64,000 bases of DNA from Sabellastarte sp. h YS-2021 (taxonomy: Eukaryota; Annelida; Polychaeta; Sabellida; Sabellidae), in the NCBI GenBank assembly GCA_964017235.1, contig OZ024933.1, positions 94,455,432-94,519,431 of the forward strand. Reading direction: 5' to 3'. Below the pieces are notes generated by a model. It searched no databases, was not told the origin of the DNA, and worked only from the letters and a program-made list of their open reading frames with translations. A program made the position numbers and the translations under genes. This document shows positions 35,701 to 43,289 of the stretch, piece by piece (positions within the stretch are counted from its first letter, which is position 1; the number at the start of each line of letters is the position of its first letter).

Positions 35701-36420
35701 AGGATTGCATGATTTTGTTAAGATGTCTTCAATAGATCAATTGGGTTAGTCTTTGTGGATATTCTGTAACTGCAAAATTTTTTATCCAAAGGCACATCTT
35801 TTATTTTCATTTTGCAAAACATTAACGCCAAATACTGTACATTAGTTATGACATGTAGTAATATTTATAGCAGTAGCCTCACCTTCATCGCCTATCCTCT
35901 TCAGTGTCGTCACAAGCCACAGTGCCATTATAGTAATAATCAATCATTCCCCAACCAATTAGTATCAAGAAGTATCAACTTTGTAGTACTTACACTTTCC
36001 AATATTTTGCCCGGACAATACGTTAAAGGTTGGGATCACCATGGCAAGGTCTAATTCATAGACCAACCATTGTCCTCACCAGCTATCAACTTTTTACACC
36101 TTATGGTTTCGAGGATCTAGCCCAGCCTAAATTTTAAAGGTCGGGTCACTGCAGCAAGTTCAAACAATAAATCAAGGTCACATCATGACATTGCACATCT
36201 ACACCCCTCAGCAAATATTCCCATCATGTGTGAACGACCTATGCCTGAAGATTTTCGAGATACATTCAGGGCACTATTTTCCCCATAACCCATGGATGAA
36301 AACAATACCGTAAAAATACTTCACTGTTCAAAATAATGACTGAAGCATTAACTTATAAACTTGAAAAATACTCACTGAAACCTGCAGGCTTATGCAGCAA
36401 AACATCAAAATGATCAACAT
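20757..36420 (-). CDS. Secreted C1q-domain-containing protein, gene copy 1 (5 exons)
   Basis: Coding exons, minus strand, in order: 36,420-36,376; 27,436-27,349; 26,486-26,364; 23,312-23,199; 20,917-20,757. They have lengths 45, 88, 123, 114 and 161, and join in frame (phases 0, 1, 1, 1) with AG/GT borders to give 176 residues. Exon 1 encodes a signal peptide (MLIILMFCCISLQVS). Exon 2 encodes a short amphipathic, probably coiled-coil, segment (MDVIMKMQRDIAELKSK). Exons 3-5 encode one C1q domain: VGFLAHAVSKGY, NLGNAYNPSTGVFTCPVHGMYLFS, ALETVWVEAQANGD and SFTGTLISLIT before the stop. Such proteins are secreted trimeric lectin-like factors, greatly expanded in bivalve innate immunity. A minus-strand AATAAA lies at 20,592-20,587. 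Intron 1 (8.9 kb) holds the transposon chain at 27.7-33.7 kb, and intron 3 holds a LINE remnant. The ligand is unknown. Confidence 0.88.
21040..21626. repeat. Foldback repeat with GATTTCACAAAG arms
   Basis: Imperfect inverted arms at about 21,040-21,180 and 21,430-21,626. The left arm carries GGATTTCACAAAGGTGACTT and several GACTTAAA words. The right arm, read in reverse, starts GGGGCCGATTTCACAAAG and carries the same words (AAGACTTTGGTCTTA occurs in both). The middle (about 21,180-21,430) is unrelated AT-rich sequence. A non-autonomous foldback or MITE-like element inside intron 4 of C1q copy 1. Confidence 0.6.
21630..21770 (-). repeat. SINE family 1 copy
   Basis: A decayed minus-strand copy of the SINE at the window start: GACTTGAAACCACACAGGGGTGACTG corresponds to the B-box region of that copy, followed by the ACTAGGTCAGTGAG head. 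Directly abuts the foldback repeat. Confidence 0.55.
23840..25080 (-). pseudogene. Reverse-transcriptase remnant of a non-LTR retrotransposon
   Basis: Read on the minus strand with frame corrections, the order is that of a jockey/CR1-like RT. GVSGESNIANVFSDQ comes first (about 25,010), then DDNYKGIALSSILGKLFD (about 24,620), VYVLILDCSKAFD (about 24,400), NELFKK, SAFGYADDLTLMSPTFPGL (about 24,165), and finally FYHNNVYLESQSVANHLRHL (about 24,010-23,850). The YADD active-site box is preserved. Several stops and frameshifts break the frame, so the copy is dead. It lies antisense to nothing: it shares the strand of the C1q gene whose intron 3 it occupies. Confidence 0.8.
25511..25780 (+). repeat. 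LINE 3' end, plus orientation
   Basis: Encodes the C-terminal tail of a non-LTR retrotransposon protein: AFDVPTVWNALSEEIRA then SPSLASFRKRLKTYLYT, the W-N-x-L-P/S and FK-x-x-LKTYLF signature common to CR1/L2-type elements. The 3' end AAGCGCTATAAAACTCTAAT is typical of such tails. It meets an inverted copy of the same family at about 25,780. Confidence 0.72.
25781..26040 (-). repeat. LINE 3' end, minus orientation
   Basis: The reverse strand encodes TVWNALPDGICAFPIVTSF then RKKFKSYFYTKAFPA, the same C-terminal tail as the plus-strand copy immediately to the left. The two are tail to tail, forming an inverted repeat with arms of about 250 bp. Confidence 0.72.
27055..27100 (+). repeat. 5S rRNA-like segment (SINE3-type remnant)
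   Basis: GTACTAGTACTTGGATGGGT then GACCATCTGGGTTCTAG matches the 3' half of animal 5S rRNA (GTTAGTACTTGGATGGGTGACC region, the Pol III internal control). The 5' half of 5S is missing. It lies just upstream of C1q exon 2 and is best read as a fragment of a 5S-headed SINE, like the better copy at 39.1 kb. Confidence 0.6.
27485..27720 (-). repeat. Interspersed repeat, family 4 (reverse copy)
   Basis: CTCCACCAAAG, then GTTTGCTTGTACGATTGTCT, GATAACTCTAAAAG and TTTGGATCCAGAAAG are the reverse of the family-4 blocks. This copy is the landing site of the transposon chain that begins at 27,725. Confidence 0.6.
27725..29000 (-). mobile_element. Element A: non-autonomous, palindrome-ended transposon
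   Basis: Runs from TGTTACGACCC (27,725) to GGGTCATAACA (28,990-29,000). It is flanked by TATA (27,721-27,724) and TATATA (29,001-29,006). Read in reverse it matches element B from end to end except for one gap: its interior jumps at about 28,428 from the equivalent of B 29,575 to the equivalent of B 31,033. This removes about 1.46 kb that includes almost all of B's coding frame. The left arm carries four copies and the right arm five copies of a 22-bp palindrome (half-site TGTCCATTTC). Two copies of a GATTAGATCTAAGGGTTA-containing subterminal block lie at about 28,190-28,450. No open frame of note remains. Confidence 0.85.
27745..27868. repeat. Palindrome array, element A left arm (4 units)
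   Basis: Four 22-bp units built from TGTCCATTTC facing GAAATGGACA around a CATG/CGTG-like centre, spaced about 30 bp apart. They lie about 20 bp inside the element terminus. Confidence 0.85.
28838..29172. repeat. Palindrome arrays at the A/B junction (5 + 5 units)
   Basis: Five palindrome units end element A and five begin element B, mirrored around the TATATA at 29,001-29,006. Centres vary (CATG, CGCG, CACG, CGTG) while the outer half-sites are kept. Some units are fully self-complementary. Confidence 0.85.
29519..30774 (-). pseudogene. Integrase-like transposase, 5' truncated (KRBA2/SCAND3-like type)
   Basis: The open frame begins after a stop near 30,773 and reads IQELSSLWPDCVLVNGCPRH then PQSQGSVERGNGSL. 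This is the last part of a retroviral-type integrase core, and the glutamate in GSVER is the third catalytic residue. The two upstream catalytic aspartates are missing. The middle (about residues 100-260) is Asp/Thr/Val-rich and acidic. The C-terminal third has LALGDNVAVPVSQFDRSKGD, then GYVRCHCCTNCLTKRCSCLK and LRCNSACHSHKSC, a cysteine-rich metal-binding tail seen in invertebrate KRBA2/SCAND3-like integrases. The start shown by naive ORF calling (30,736) is a GTG, not a real eukaryotic start. The protein is probably inactive in this copy. Confidence 0.72.
31753..31877. repeat. Palindrome array, element B right arm (4 units)
   Basis: Four units of the same 22-bp palindrome (half-site TGTCCATTTC), matching the four-unit left arm of element A in reverse. 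They are about 20 bp inside the GGGTCATAACA terminus. Confidence 0.85.
31903..33654. mobile_element. Element C: non-autonomous transposon with two palindrome types
   Basis: Runs from TGTTGGAGCCC (31,903) to GGGCTACAACA (33,644-33,654), between TATA and TATATA. Arms of about 130 bp are inverted repeats made of two perfect palindromes. One is 26 bp with half-site GCCCAACTTAGG; the other has half-site GCCCATCTT mirrored by AAGATGGGC. They are at 31,911-32,041 and 33,528-33,650. The interior is AT-rich, with three degenerate copies of a block containing TTGATTTGTTTCAC at 32,435-32,640 and an inverted copy near 33,195-33,240. No coding frame is supportable. The termini resemble those of A and B in form (TGTT...CCC, GGG...AACA) but not in palindrome sequence. 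Confidence 0.8.
33661..34210. other. No gene recognised
   Basis: AT-rich stretch to the right of the transposon chain, still inside intron 1 of C1q copy 1. No repeat or coding region was recognised. Confidence 0.4.
34212..34715 (-). repeat. Older SINE interrupted by a younger family-2 SINE
   Basis: The older copy occupies 34,212-34,323 and 34,576-34,715. The younger copy (34,324-34,575, with TATTTATTTGGGTTTTAAGG at its tail and a tRNA-like head at the right) sits inside it. The 14-bp target duplication GGTTCTGTACTGTA at 34,310-34,323 and 34,576-34,589 is derived from the older SINE's own body. The outer copy has an unusual 3' tail, AAATAAGGTACTAGGCGTGA in reverse, shared with the 5S-headed SINE at 39.1 kb. 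Confidence 0.85.
34787..34965 (+). repeat. SINE family 1 copy, plus strand
   Basis: A tRNA-like head (A box TTGGCTAAGTGG, B-box-like CTTTCAAATCCAGC) is followed by GGGACTATCCTGATATATGA, CACTGGCTGTTGAAAG and TTAAACCCC. This is the same tail as the SINE at the window start. Confidence 0.7.
35080..35520 (-). other. Block conserved between the two C1q duplication units
   Basis: About 440 bp homologous and collinear with 50,690-51,340. Shared runs include CCACATCCC, the GATGTGGC(A/C)AA(A/G)AGTTCAT(A/G)T core (minus strand) and an ACAGAATAAAGCAAT end. In the second copy the minus strand is open across the core and reads DPYGDVAKSSYVVIGPKSNP; in this copy the matching frame reads IPRDVAKSS and then stops. 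No convincing splice borders were found in both copies, so this may be a lost exon, a regulatory block or plain duplicated intron. Confidence 0.5.
35526..35745 (-). repeat. SINE variant with an alternative 5' module
   Basis: The 3' half is that of SINE family 2 (GGGCAGAGGAAACCAGTACA, then TTTGTGTTTAACGTCACTTT in the plus reading). In place of the tRNA head it carries a different 5' segment of about 70 bp, read in reverse as GAAGACATCTTAAC, AAAATCATGCAAT and TATCCTATG. The same combination occurs at 37,434-37,650. Confidence 0.6.
36376..36420 (-). CDS. C1q gene copy 1, exon 1 (signal peptide)
   Basis: Fifteen codons from ATG at 36,420 to a GTGAGT donor, encoding MLIILMFCCISLQVS. The 85-95% hydrophobic stretch fits a signal peptide core. 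The counterpart in copy 2 (57,764-57,807) is one base shorter. The donor phase (0) matches the exon beginning at 27,436. Confidence 0.75.
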
Positions 36421-36593
36421 TTTTTGAAGATTTATGCTGTCCAACTGATTTTGCCAGTTTGAAATATCACAATAGCTTATGTAAGGGTATTACTATTGTT
36501 CTGATAAGATTGTACGTGGAAACTAGATATGATATTACAAAGCAGATGTATAGTCTCACAGCATATTTTTACCATGTTCATGTCACTATTAGT

Positions 36594-36694
36594 GTACATG
36601 TATATGTCATTAGATAGCAATCTTCATGGCCAACTTTACGGCTGTACATGTAAATGTCACCAGACAGCAATCTTCATGGCCCACTTTACGACTG
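36594..36694 (+). repeat. 50-bp tandem duplication upstream of C1q copy 1
   Basis: Two near-identical 50-bp units containing TAGCAATCTTCATGGCCAAC and CAGCAATCTTCATGGCCCAC respectively. They lie about 170 bp upstream of the signal-peptide exon, in what should be the promoter or 5' UTR. Confidence 0.75.
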
Positions 36695-36974
36695 TTCTGT
36701 GTACTGGTATCAACATGTATTTTCCTTCTGTACCTTATCCTTATTGCTCTGTATATAGACCATGTATGTGGGCAGTGCCACCCTGAATAGGCACTACCCC
36801 CCTCCCTCTGGCATGTACATTTTAGTTTAGCCGGCGACAGGTCATGGCAGGTTTTTCAAACATTTTAAAAAGCTGCCATGTCCTAAATTGCTTTCTGTGT
36901 TCTGTTGAAAACATCATACTCAAATAGGAATCTCAACTTATTAAACGTTTGCGGATATTACCAAAACATGAAAT

Positions 36975-37085
36975 GCCTTAAGGGCCACTGTAGTGCTGTG
37001 GCCTTCCCCTCTGAGGTCTGCAGTTGAACCCTGGACCCTACGTGGGAAAATTGGCAGTGGATTTCTGATGGTCGGCGAGGCTACA
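36975..37085 (+). repeat. Partial SINE family 2
   Basis: Head and first body block only: GGGCCACTGTAGTGCTGTGG, GGTCTGCAGTTGAACCCTGG and GTGGGAAAATTGGCAGTGG. Decayed and 3' truncated. Confidence 0.6.
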
Positions 37086-37203
37086 GCTATTAATATTACT
37101 AATTACTAATAAATTTACCATTGATGTTTTACAAAATGAAAATCAAAGATGTGCTTCTGGATATGAAATTTTGCAGTAATAGAATGCCCACAATGAGTAA
37201 CCC

Positions 37204-37424
37204 TGTGGCCACGGTGGCACAGTGGTAACACTCTCACCTCCCCTCTCTGAGAACAGAGTGCTGTTCCAGGCGTGACCTCAAGTGGGAAAGCTGGTAGTTG
37301 CTTGCCGTTGGTCGGTAGTTTACAGTACAGAACCTTGACCAACTGTATGTACTGGTTTCCTCTGCGCATAAAACTAAGCATCATGATATGACCTACGATG
37401 TTAAAACCCAAATAAATAAATAAA
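37204..37424 (+). repeat. SINE family 2, full length
   Basis: Starts GTGGCCACGGTGGCACAGTGG (A box) and ends AAACCCAAATAAATAAA. Flanked by GAGTAACCC at 37,195-37,203 and 37,425-37,433. It inserted directly upstream of the alternative-head SINE that follows. Confidence 0.82.
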
Positions 37425-37433
37425 GAGTAACCC

Positions 37434-37650
37434 ACTTGGTCTTCTGAAGACATCTTAACAAAATCATGCAATGATTCAGTAAAATATATCCTATGTTGGA
37501 AAGGTGGTAGCTGCTTACTGATGTCTGGCAATCTACAGTATAGAACCTTGGCCAACTAGCATGTACTGGTTGCCCATACAACTACCCGTTGTGATATGAC
37601 CTATACAATGTTGAAAGCAACATTAAAACCCAAATATACAAATAAATGAA
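37434..37650 (+). repeat. SINE variant with alternative 5' module, second copy
   Basis: The 5' module TTCTGAAGACATCTTAAC, AAAATCATGCAAT and TATCCTATGTTGG is joined to the family-2 body from GTGGTAGCTGCTTACTGATG onward. Matches 35,526-35,745 in reverse over its whole length. Confidence 0.62.
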
Positions 37651-38050
37651 ATGCCTTGAGCCAGAAACGAGCCCCCAAAGAGCTAAATATGTTGCACCAT
37701 GTGTATAGCTGTGTGATGCAAGTACAGAACAGTGGGATCTAGGTGTAAGGCTTCTTATTATTATGTGTGGGTATTTACATGTGTCACACTGTGGTTTGCT
37801 TATATCTGATAGCAACTGTTTTGATCCAAGACATAAAAAAGTCGGATGAAATTTAATATTGTGCTCATATAGTAAAGTGCAACCTGTCAATTCAATTCAC
37901 ATCGCAGTACAATAATGTAATTTTGTAGGGCAATGTACTGTAGAAATGGACCTTCATCCATGACATCCATTAGTGCCCCAAAAGGGAGGAATATGTAGTG
38001 AGGAATATGTATGGGATGTATTAGAGTCAGAATTTGTTTTTTGTCATCAG
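37651..38050. other. No gene recognised
   Basis: Spacer between the upstream flank of C1q copy 1 and repeat family 3. No supportable coding region. Confidence 0.4.
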
Positions 38051-38054
38051 ACTT

Positions 38055-38285
38055 CCATAAATTCGAGTCCACTATTTATATTGTATTGTATTTATACTCA
38101 GCACAATATCTCCATGAACTACAGGACTCAAAGCACTATATGACCTATCCAACTGCACAGGTACAACCCAAGTCTCAAGTTACTGACATTCCCCTAACTG
38201 AAAGACAGAGGCTCAAGGATGACAATTTTTCAATATCATTGAGGTTCTTTAGCCTGCCACTTGGGATAGCACTCATGACTTTGTG
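38055..38285 (-). repeat. Interspersed repeat, family 3 (reverse copy)
   Basis: The reverse complement of the 2,464-2,690 unit, over the full length. Shared blocks are CTCAGCACAATATCTCCAT, CAGGACTCAAAGCACTATA, TGACATTCCCCTAACTGAA and GGCTCAAGGATGAC. Confidence 0.65.
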
Positions 38286-38518
38286 GCTCAAACATGAAGA
38301 CCAAAACAATTTTCGGCCTTGTTTCTGTTTATGTCAAATAGGACATATTCTATTGAATTTGGAAAATTATACTATTTTTCTTTCTCCATTCGTTCATTTT
38401 GTCATTGTGTATGTCAACATATTTTCATGAGAAAATGATTTATTTTGTATTTACATGCACAATTTTTGAAAGACTTTCACTTTTCCTTCTATTGTATAAA
38501 GTTTTAATCAAAGTAACA

Positions 38519-41500
38519 TCATGCAATTAGACTAATGAGAACCCCAGTAAAGGACGAGGCTTTGTCACCAGCTATGACATCTCCATTAACCTGTGCCTCA
38601 ACCCACACAGTCTCAAGGGCTGCGCACTCAGTCACAGCTACCCCAGCCACCCCTGTGTTGTATTCAAAAGGGCTATCACCTGTAATATAAAGATTTATGT
38701 GGGTAACAACACATCATTACCAACACAGTTTTTTTAAAGTGGTAAAAATGTAACAAAACAAGTTTTTAATTAATTTTGATGTATTGGTTGGCCAAAATAT
38801 GACTCAGTCTGAAGAAAATCTAAGATTTTTTTATTTGTTGCGCCCTGATTTTATAAAGTTATATTATAAAGTGGTTATATGAAATATTTGTTTGGGTATT
38901 TTATATCTCATTAAAGATTCTACTAAAACTGGTACACCAGGACGCACTGACTTACACACAAGCCACACCCTGTCAGTGGATTAATTTCATAATCCAGTAA
39001 ATTACTTGTTAATTTGAAGTTATACGGACCAGAGATTTATATCAACCTGGATCATATATCAGAAATTTATGTTATCTTCTGTCTTGTATGAAATCAAACC
39101 TGACTGTCTAGTATAGCTTGACCAGTTCCCATCTGATCACTAAACCTAAGCAGCACTGGGCTTTGTTAGTACTTGGCTGGGTGAACATCTGGGCCAGGTA
39201 TGGGCAGGTACACAGTGACTCGGATGATCACTTAATTGAAGATCCCATTGTAATATAACTGAAACAAGGTACTAGGTGTGACATAGAATAAATTAATCCA
39301 TCAATCAGTCCTTAAAATCAAACCCGTATTAAAGAGCATAAAACCTGAAATTGCAACTGCAAATTCCAATCTCAGAACAAATCAGGTTCCTGAGAATCCA
39401 GAAACCCTCGCCAATGGGTGCTGCTGATAAATCACAAATTGTATTTTGGATTTGTGATGTAAATCTGGATCTGGACAATATTTGTCGAAGATTAAGCCAC
39501 AATTAAACCTCATCTTGAAACTATGAACCAATGGATGTATATGTTTTTGTGCTTATGTGTTATTGTTAACTTGGGGTGACCTTAGCTTGGTGTAACATCC
39601 TAAATTTCATTAGGTAATTTCACTTATCCAAACACATTGGTGGCCTTGGCTTTATTCCTGGAGTGATCTCTGATCTAGTTTCCCAAATTAAGATCCCCAT
39701 GGTATATATTTCACTTGTGACCATTTCATTCTGAAAAATTAGATGTAATTGTTTTGTCAACCCTATTAATGCATTACATCTTAAATTGCACATTAATGAA
39801 TTGTTGGAAGCCAAAAGTATATCATCAACATGACATAATTTTACCCTCTCACTTACCCCAAGCAAGGTCTTTCTGGCTTGTTTTCAACATCACCCGTATG
39901 GCATCATCATCCCTGCTGAAGAGAGTGCTGCTGAATAGATACATCCCATGCACAGGACAAGTGAACACACCTGAAACATTAATCTTCTTTGAGTAATCTG
40001 GAGGATCCAAGTTAATAACACAAGATGCAAACAATTTGTTGAAGCACAAGACTGGTGGTGAAGTACTAACAAACTTGCCTCCCCTCTCTGAGATTGGAGT
40101 TCGAATCCTGGCCCGACTTCAAGTGGAAAAGAATGTGGCTGATTGCTGTTGGTCGGCAGTTTACAGTACAGAACCTTGACCACACTGTATGTGCTGCTTT
40201 TCCCTGTCCATAAAACTACTGCACAGTGTTAAAAGCGAGGTTAAAATCCAAATAAATAAATACACACACAAGACCTAGCATGCCACGTCAACACACACAA
40301 AATGCTCAATTATGAATAGTTTTAGGTGTGGCATCTTGCAATTTCCAGAATTGTCAGATCGGGGGTATAATTTAGATATTTGACATATTACAGAGAGACA
40401 TTCATTCTACTATTGTCTACAATTTATACTACAATAATCTGTGTTGTCATTGTGACAGAACTGCATAGGAGATGTTCCACCATTGCGGTGTGAGCAGAAC
40501 AATTATCTGAAAAGGTCTGAAATCAATAAACTGCAATGCAATAAGAAGATTCTCGCCAAGATAGTTAGAAAAAAGTCATTCCAAAGATACCATCACCAAT
40601 CTCATTTTTATAATTGCAATCAATAAATACACATACGACAGCCAAGGTCCCATGAATTATTTAAATATTATCCTGGATCCAGAACTGTTTGTGTATCATT
40701 TCCAAATTTAAGTTAGTTCTATGTTAGTCTGGGTTCCACCTATTGTGAAAATCTGATGTAAATCTGCAGAGTAGTTTTTTCACAATCTTGCCGAAATGCA
40801 AACAGATGATCACATAACAAAAACAGCAAGATTGGCTCCACACAAAAGACAAATCATTGCTCACAACAGCCAGCTGGGTTTATACAGCCATTTGCTCAAG
40901 GTTTTCCACAACAGTTTTGATCCTTTTACAGGTTACGTATTAAGATATATTTAACACCAGACATAGAAGATCGAATAAAGTGTTCTTAACTCTTCCCACC
41001 AGCAAATCATTAATTTAAATAAAAAAGAAAAAAAAAATACAATTCTAAAGTAGCTAATCTGGTGATGTTCTTAGTCTCTGGAGTATACTGCCCTTATCAT
41101 CTACAATATATCACGTCTTCACTAACCTGCTTCAGGGAAAGGGTTTTAAAAACCTACATATTTGGCATAGATTTCCCATCTCAAATTTTCTTGTGTTCAC
41201 CAGTGTCTCTGGCATACAATTCAAATACATCAATTGGCTAAATTAATATTCTAAAATGGTAGCCTGTGCAGTGACCTTGTGTATGTCTTTTGCGTAATTC
41301 ACAAATTGCAAATGGAATGAAAACGTAAAGCAAGGCTATCAAATTCTATTAACTTATTCCCTTTGCATTGCAAAGAGGTACTAAATTTCAGTTAATATGA
41401 GATTTTAAATTACTGTCGTCTGCACCCATAGGTTGTAAAATCAACTATGACATACCCAAAAGTGTATAAAATAAAGACAACATGAATACAAAGGCAGTTT

Positions 41501-42001
41501 CACCATTTTATCTCAACTGATATCTTTAGGATGAATTCTTTTAGGTACATTTGGTTTATTAGCAATTTATCACTGCATATATTTGAACAATAGAACAGCC
41601 CAAATGGCTTTAGATTTGTATTGAATTCCATGTATGATTCATGCCATATTTTGATCAAAATATGAATGTAGCCATTCTAGAATATGAATAAATGACAAAT
41701 TCTCATGTTTTATGGTGTTTTTTAAACTCCCGGCCACTGAAAAATAAACCCGCAAAGCCTGTAAACTCATCATATTTGTCATTTTTCATTTTTTCTATAG
41801 TAAGTCTGTTTTTGCTTTAAATCTGTTAGTACAGATTTTAAGCACTATAAAGTATGATCAGATTAGATTATGGTTTACCAGATGATGGATTGTATGCATT
41901 TCCAAGGTTTGTCACCACATTTTGAAACTGGACAACTTCTCCTGCTCCATAGCCCATTGTCTCTGCATGGGCCAGAAAACCCACTTGTGAATTAAGTATT
42001 T
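38519..42001 (-). CDS. C1q-domain gene copy 2: three C1q-encoding exons
   Basis: Exons at 42,001-41,879, 39,970-39,857 and 38,679-38,519 have lengths 123, 114 and 161, identical to exons 3-5 of copy 1. Phases and AG/GT borders also match. Together they encode a full C1q domain: EILNSQVGFLAHAETMGYGA, NLGNAYNPSSGVFTCPVHGM, YLFSSTLFSRDDDAIRVML, ECAALETVWVEAQVNGD and SFTGVLISLIA. Identity with copy 1 is high in the third and fifth exons and lower near QFQNVV/EFPDVV. No equivalent of copy 1's coiled-coil exon was seen upstream, and the likely signal-peptide exon (57,764-57,807) is frameshifted. The domain is intact but the gene may not make a secreted product unless another first exon is used. Confidence 0.82.
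39108..39305 (+). repeat. 5S rRNA-headed SINE (SINE3-type)
   Basis: The head runs GTTCCCATCTGATCACTAAA, CCTAAGCAGCACTGGGC, TTAGTACTTGGCTGGGTGAA, CATCTGGGCC, in the order and spacing of 5S rRNA, including the Pol III internal control regions. Base changes and the missing 5' end rule out a functional 5S gene. It continues into CCCATTGTAATATAACTGAA, ACAAGGTACTAGGTGTGACA and an AATAAATTAATC end. It lies in intron 4 of C1q copy 2. Confidence 0.78.
40040..40262 (+). repeat. SINE family 2 copy
   Basis: Carries GAGTTCGAATCCTGGCC (B box), the body CAGTTTACAGTACAGAACCT and the tail AAAATCCAAATAAATAAATA. The head is decayed. It lies between exons 3 and 4 of C1q copy 2. Confidence 0.72.
40645..40833 (+). 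repeat. Interspersed repeat, family 4 (diverged)
   Basis: Weak copy: TATCCTGGATCCAGAACTG, CATTTCCAAATTTAAG, TGAAAATCTGATGTAAATCT and CAAACAGATGATCACATAAC follow the block order of the family. Confidence 0.45.
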
Positions 42002-43289
42002 CTGCAATAACATGAAAGAAAGCTCAACAAAACTGAAAACAAACCATATTGGTCTTTAATTAAAGCAAACATAATACCAAATATTAGTATAATCTAATAC
42101 TTGTTTAGTATTCATAATCCAAAATCCTTTATCATTAGCATGCTAGTCACTTAAAATATGTAAATCATATTAATTAATATAGTAATTGACAATAATGGCA
42201 CTAATCACGTAATTGTCCAAGGCCAGTCCTTTTCATCACATCCATCCAAGGTCCTCCAGTGAAGTATTGTACAATTGAATAGTTCAAACTTCTGCAATAC
42301 AGTTTTTATGTAGTTTAATTGTGTAAAACTTTGGTTTAGGTCACCACACACTTGGCTTAGTAATGACAAAGACAAATAGACTGGTAACCTGAATAAAAGC
42401 TGTGTGACAATCAAATTTGGTGAGGGTCACCATAGGTGATACCAGTTACCATATTTTTTTGGTTAAAGTCAACTGTTGCCCCGTCTACTGATTTGCTTCT
42501 AGAGCCCATTGAAGTGGTGATAATATGATTTTTATTTGAAATCAGTTCCCCAGATAGCATGCAACCAATCAATATACCAATTGCAAACAATGCATTATAT
42601 CTCAGCAAGCCTGATTGGTTAGAGTTTGAATTTATTGTGTAATCCACATGTGTGCCAATATAAAGTGTGAGTAAACTTTTTTATATTTTTATTTCTTTTT
42701 GGTATCTGCCTTTTCCAAATAAAATGAAGATTACCCGGCAGATAGGATCCTTATTTCACACTCTGTAACTAATCAAAGCATTAAAGTCCTTTCAAAGAAA
42801 AAAAGCAGCTTACTTAATTTACAACTTTCAGTGATAGTGTCGATATCAGACTTGTACAAAGAATTATATACTTTCTTTTTTGAAAACCAAAGCACTAGTT
42901 ATATGCATTTCAAAGGAATAAGGTGTAACTACAGATTTATTCAAATTCCGATCAATTATTAACATTTACCACTTCTAGTGCAAAGTTCTTGTATACTTGA
43001 CAAGTGTACAATGTCCAAATGATGTCCATGCTACATACATTTTATAAACAATATCAGAGTGCTTGACATTTCAATTCTACTGTACGAGACCTGTTCAATT
43101 CTACTGTATGAGACCTGTATTTAACAATTACATAATGATAAACCAAATACTTGACAAGAAATAAATATAAAAATAGGACTCAATTGCCATTACCAAAAGT
43201 TAAAAATACTAATCGAATAAAAGCCTCCCGTTCTCCCATTGATGTTAAATTTTACAATCCTGTTGTTCAATTTTGCTAAAGTTTCCTCC

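Noticed and set aside
39108-39200. A functional 5S rRNA gene
   Set aside because: The head is diverged, lacks a clean 5' end and a T-run terminator, and continues into a SINE tail.
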